The translations under genes were made by a program, and so were the position numbers. Below are positions 7,539 through 8,395 of a DNA stretch of 8,395 nucleotides, piece after piece (positions within the stretch are counted from its first letter, which is position 1; each line of letters begins with the position of its first letter). Origin of the DNA: Parafilimonas sp. (GTDB taxonomy: Bacteria; Bacteroidota; Bacteroidia; Chitinophagales; Chitinophagaceae); the NCBI GenBank assembly GCA_025927795.1, contig JAICKT010000187.1:1-8395 (forward strand), in the 5' to 3' direction. Below the pieces are notes generated by a model. That model was not told the origin of the DNA, did no database searches, and was given only the letters and a program-made list of their open reading frames with translations.

Positions 7539-8395
7539 TGCTTTCTTTCAATCACTACAAATTTTTGCTTGTTGTCTTTATCATCTTTACAATGTTTGAT
7601 TGCAGTAATAACAAGCATCAAAAATTATTGTTTGAAGTATTGCCATCATCCAAAACAAACATACATTTTACAAACACATTGGTTGATCATGATTCTTTAA
7701 ACATTCTTGATTATCTCTATTATTATAATGGCGGCGGTGTTGCTGCCGGTGATATCAACAACGATGGTTTAACAGATCTGTACTTCACTGCAAACAGCAA
7801 AGGCAATAATAAATTATACCTGAACACAGGCAAGATGCAGTTTGAAGATATTACCGCAAAGGCAGGTGTGGCGGGCATTTCAGATTGGAATACCGGTGTT
7901 ACTATGGCTGATGTAAATGGCGACGGATGGCTTGACATTTATGTTTGTTGTGTTAGCAAGAAGTTGGGCTTGCATGGAAAGAACCAGCTTTATATAAATA
8001 ATCATAACGGCACATTTACTGATAGCGCCGCTGCATATGGATTAGATTTTGCAGGCTATGCACAACAAGCCGTTTTTTTTGATTATGATCACGATGGTGA
8101 TTTGGATTGCTTCTTACTTACACAGTCAGCACATTCAAATGAAACGTATGGAGATACTTCTTTGCGCCGGCAAGTAAGTGATGTTGCCGGAAGCAGAATG
8201 TTTAGAAATGATATGAATGAAGGCAGAAAAGAGTTTACGGATGTAACATCAACTTGCGGCATTTATTCAAGTGCGTTGGGTTATGGTTTAGGTGTTTCCG
8301 TAGCTGATTTAAATAATGATGGCTGGGATGATATTTATGTTGGAAATGATTTTCATGAAAATGATTATTACTATGTGAACAATCATAACGGAACA
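7538..8395 (+). CDS. Second VCBS/FG-GAP repeat protein, paralogue of the preceding gene (3' truncated by window edge)
   Basis: The frame is open for 286 codons from ATG 7538 to the last base, with no stop. The ATG shares its A with the TAA of the preceding gene (TAATG), which suggests translational coupling. The start is supported by an immediate signal segment, with KFLLVVFIIFTMFDC ending at Cys22. This is probably a lipoprotein signal, although Asp at -1 and Met at -3 depart from the usual lipobox, so anchoring is less certain than for its neighbour. Four calcium-loop motifs begin at residues 72, 125, 182 and 257, nearly the same spacing as 74, 126, 183 and 254 in the upstream protein. Blocks such as YNGGGV, GDINNDGL, MADVNGDGWLDIY and FFDYD are shared. 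By eye about half the aligned residues match, so this looks like an old tandem duplication. Any ASPIC domain and second repeat block would lie beyond the window. The function is unknown. Confidence 0.88.
   Translation, partial: MLSFNHYKFLLVVFIIFTMFDCSNNKHQKLLFEVLPSSKTNIHFTNTLVDHDSLNILDYLYYYNGGGVAAGDINNDGLTDLYFTANSKGNNKLYLNTGKMQFEDITAKAGVAGISDWNTGVTMADVNGDGWLDIYVCCVSKKLGLHGKNQLYINNHNGTFTDSAAAYGLDFAGYAQQAVFFDYDHDGDLDCFLLTQSAHSNETYGDTSLRRQVSDVAGSRMFRNDMNEGRKEFTDVTSTCGIYSSALGYGLGVSVADLNNDGWDDIYVGNDFHENDYYYVNNHNGT

Noticed and set aside
7723..7938. Minus-strand ORF of 71 codons near the right end
   Set aside because: It is antisense to clear calcium-loop repeat coding sequence of the second VCBS protein, and its codons only mirror that repeat pattern.
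4446..8332. Short DNA repeats such as variants of AATGATGGCTGG read as a CRISPR or satellite array
   Set aside because: They are in-frame, degenerate and irregularly spaced, and are explained by the repeated NDGW calcium-loop protein motif.

Overview
The window is AT-rich and reads as Bacteroidota DNA. The evidence is a SusC/RagA-type TonB-dependent transporter followed at once by a SusD/RagB lipoprotein, no strong Shine-Dalgarno sequences, and genes typical of the phylum. The protein style fits the Chitinophagaceae or a related Sphingobacteriia-like lineage, but that rank is an inference. All four genes lie on the plus strand and fill almost the whole window. I see no RNA genes, mobile elements or CRISPR arrays, and no gene-free stretch longer than about 70 bases.

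Layout: (1) 1-2502, a SusC-family outer-membrane transporter whose N-terminus lies before the window. (2) 2524-4158, a complete SusD-family surface lipoprotein, 21 bases downstream. (3) 4178-4209, a hairpin with a T-tract that looks like an intrinsic terminator or attenuator. (4) 4227-7538, a 1103-residue lipoprotein with two blocks of calcium-loop VCBS/FG-GAP repeats around an ASPIC/UnbV domain. (5) 7538-8395, the start of a second protein of the same family, cut by the window end. Its ATG overlaps the previous stop codon in a TAATG junction.

How they may work together: SusC and SusD form the usual lid-and-barrel complex that binds an oligomeric nutrient at the cell surface and imports it using TonB energy. 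The two tandem repeat lipoproteins are probably made from the same transcript or from read-through past the hairpin. They are likely anchored in the outer membrane as extra beta-propeller-rich modules of unknown role. No carbohydrate-active enzyme, protease, sulfatase or regulator is visible here, so the substrate cannot be named. The least understood part is the translationally coupled pair of large repeat lipoproteins. The second of these has no stop codon in the window and is easily missed.
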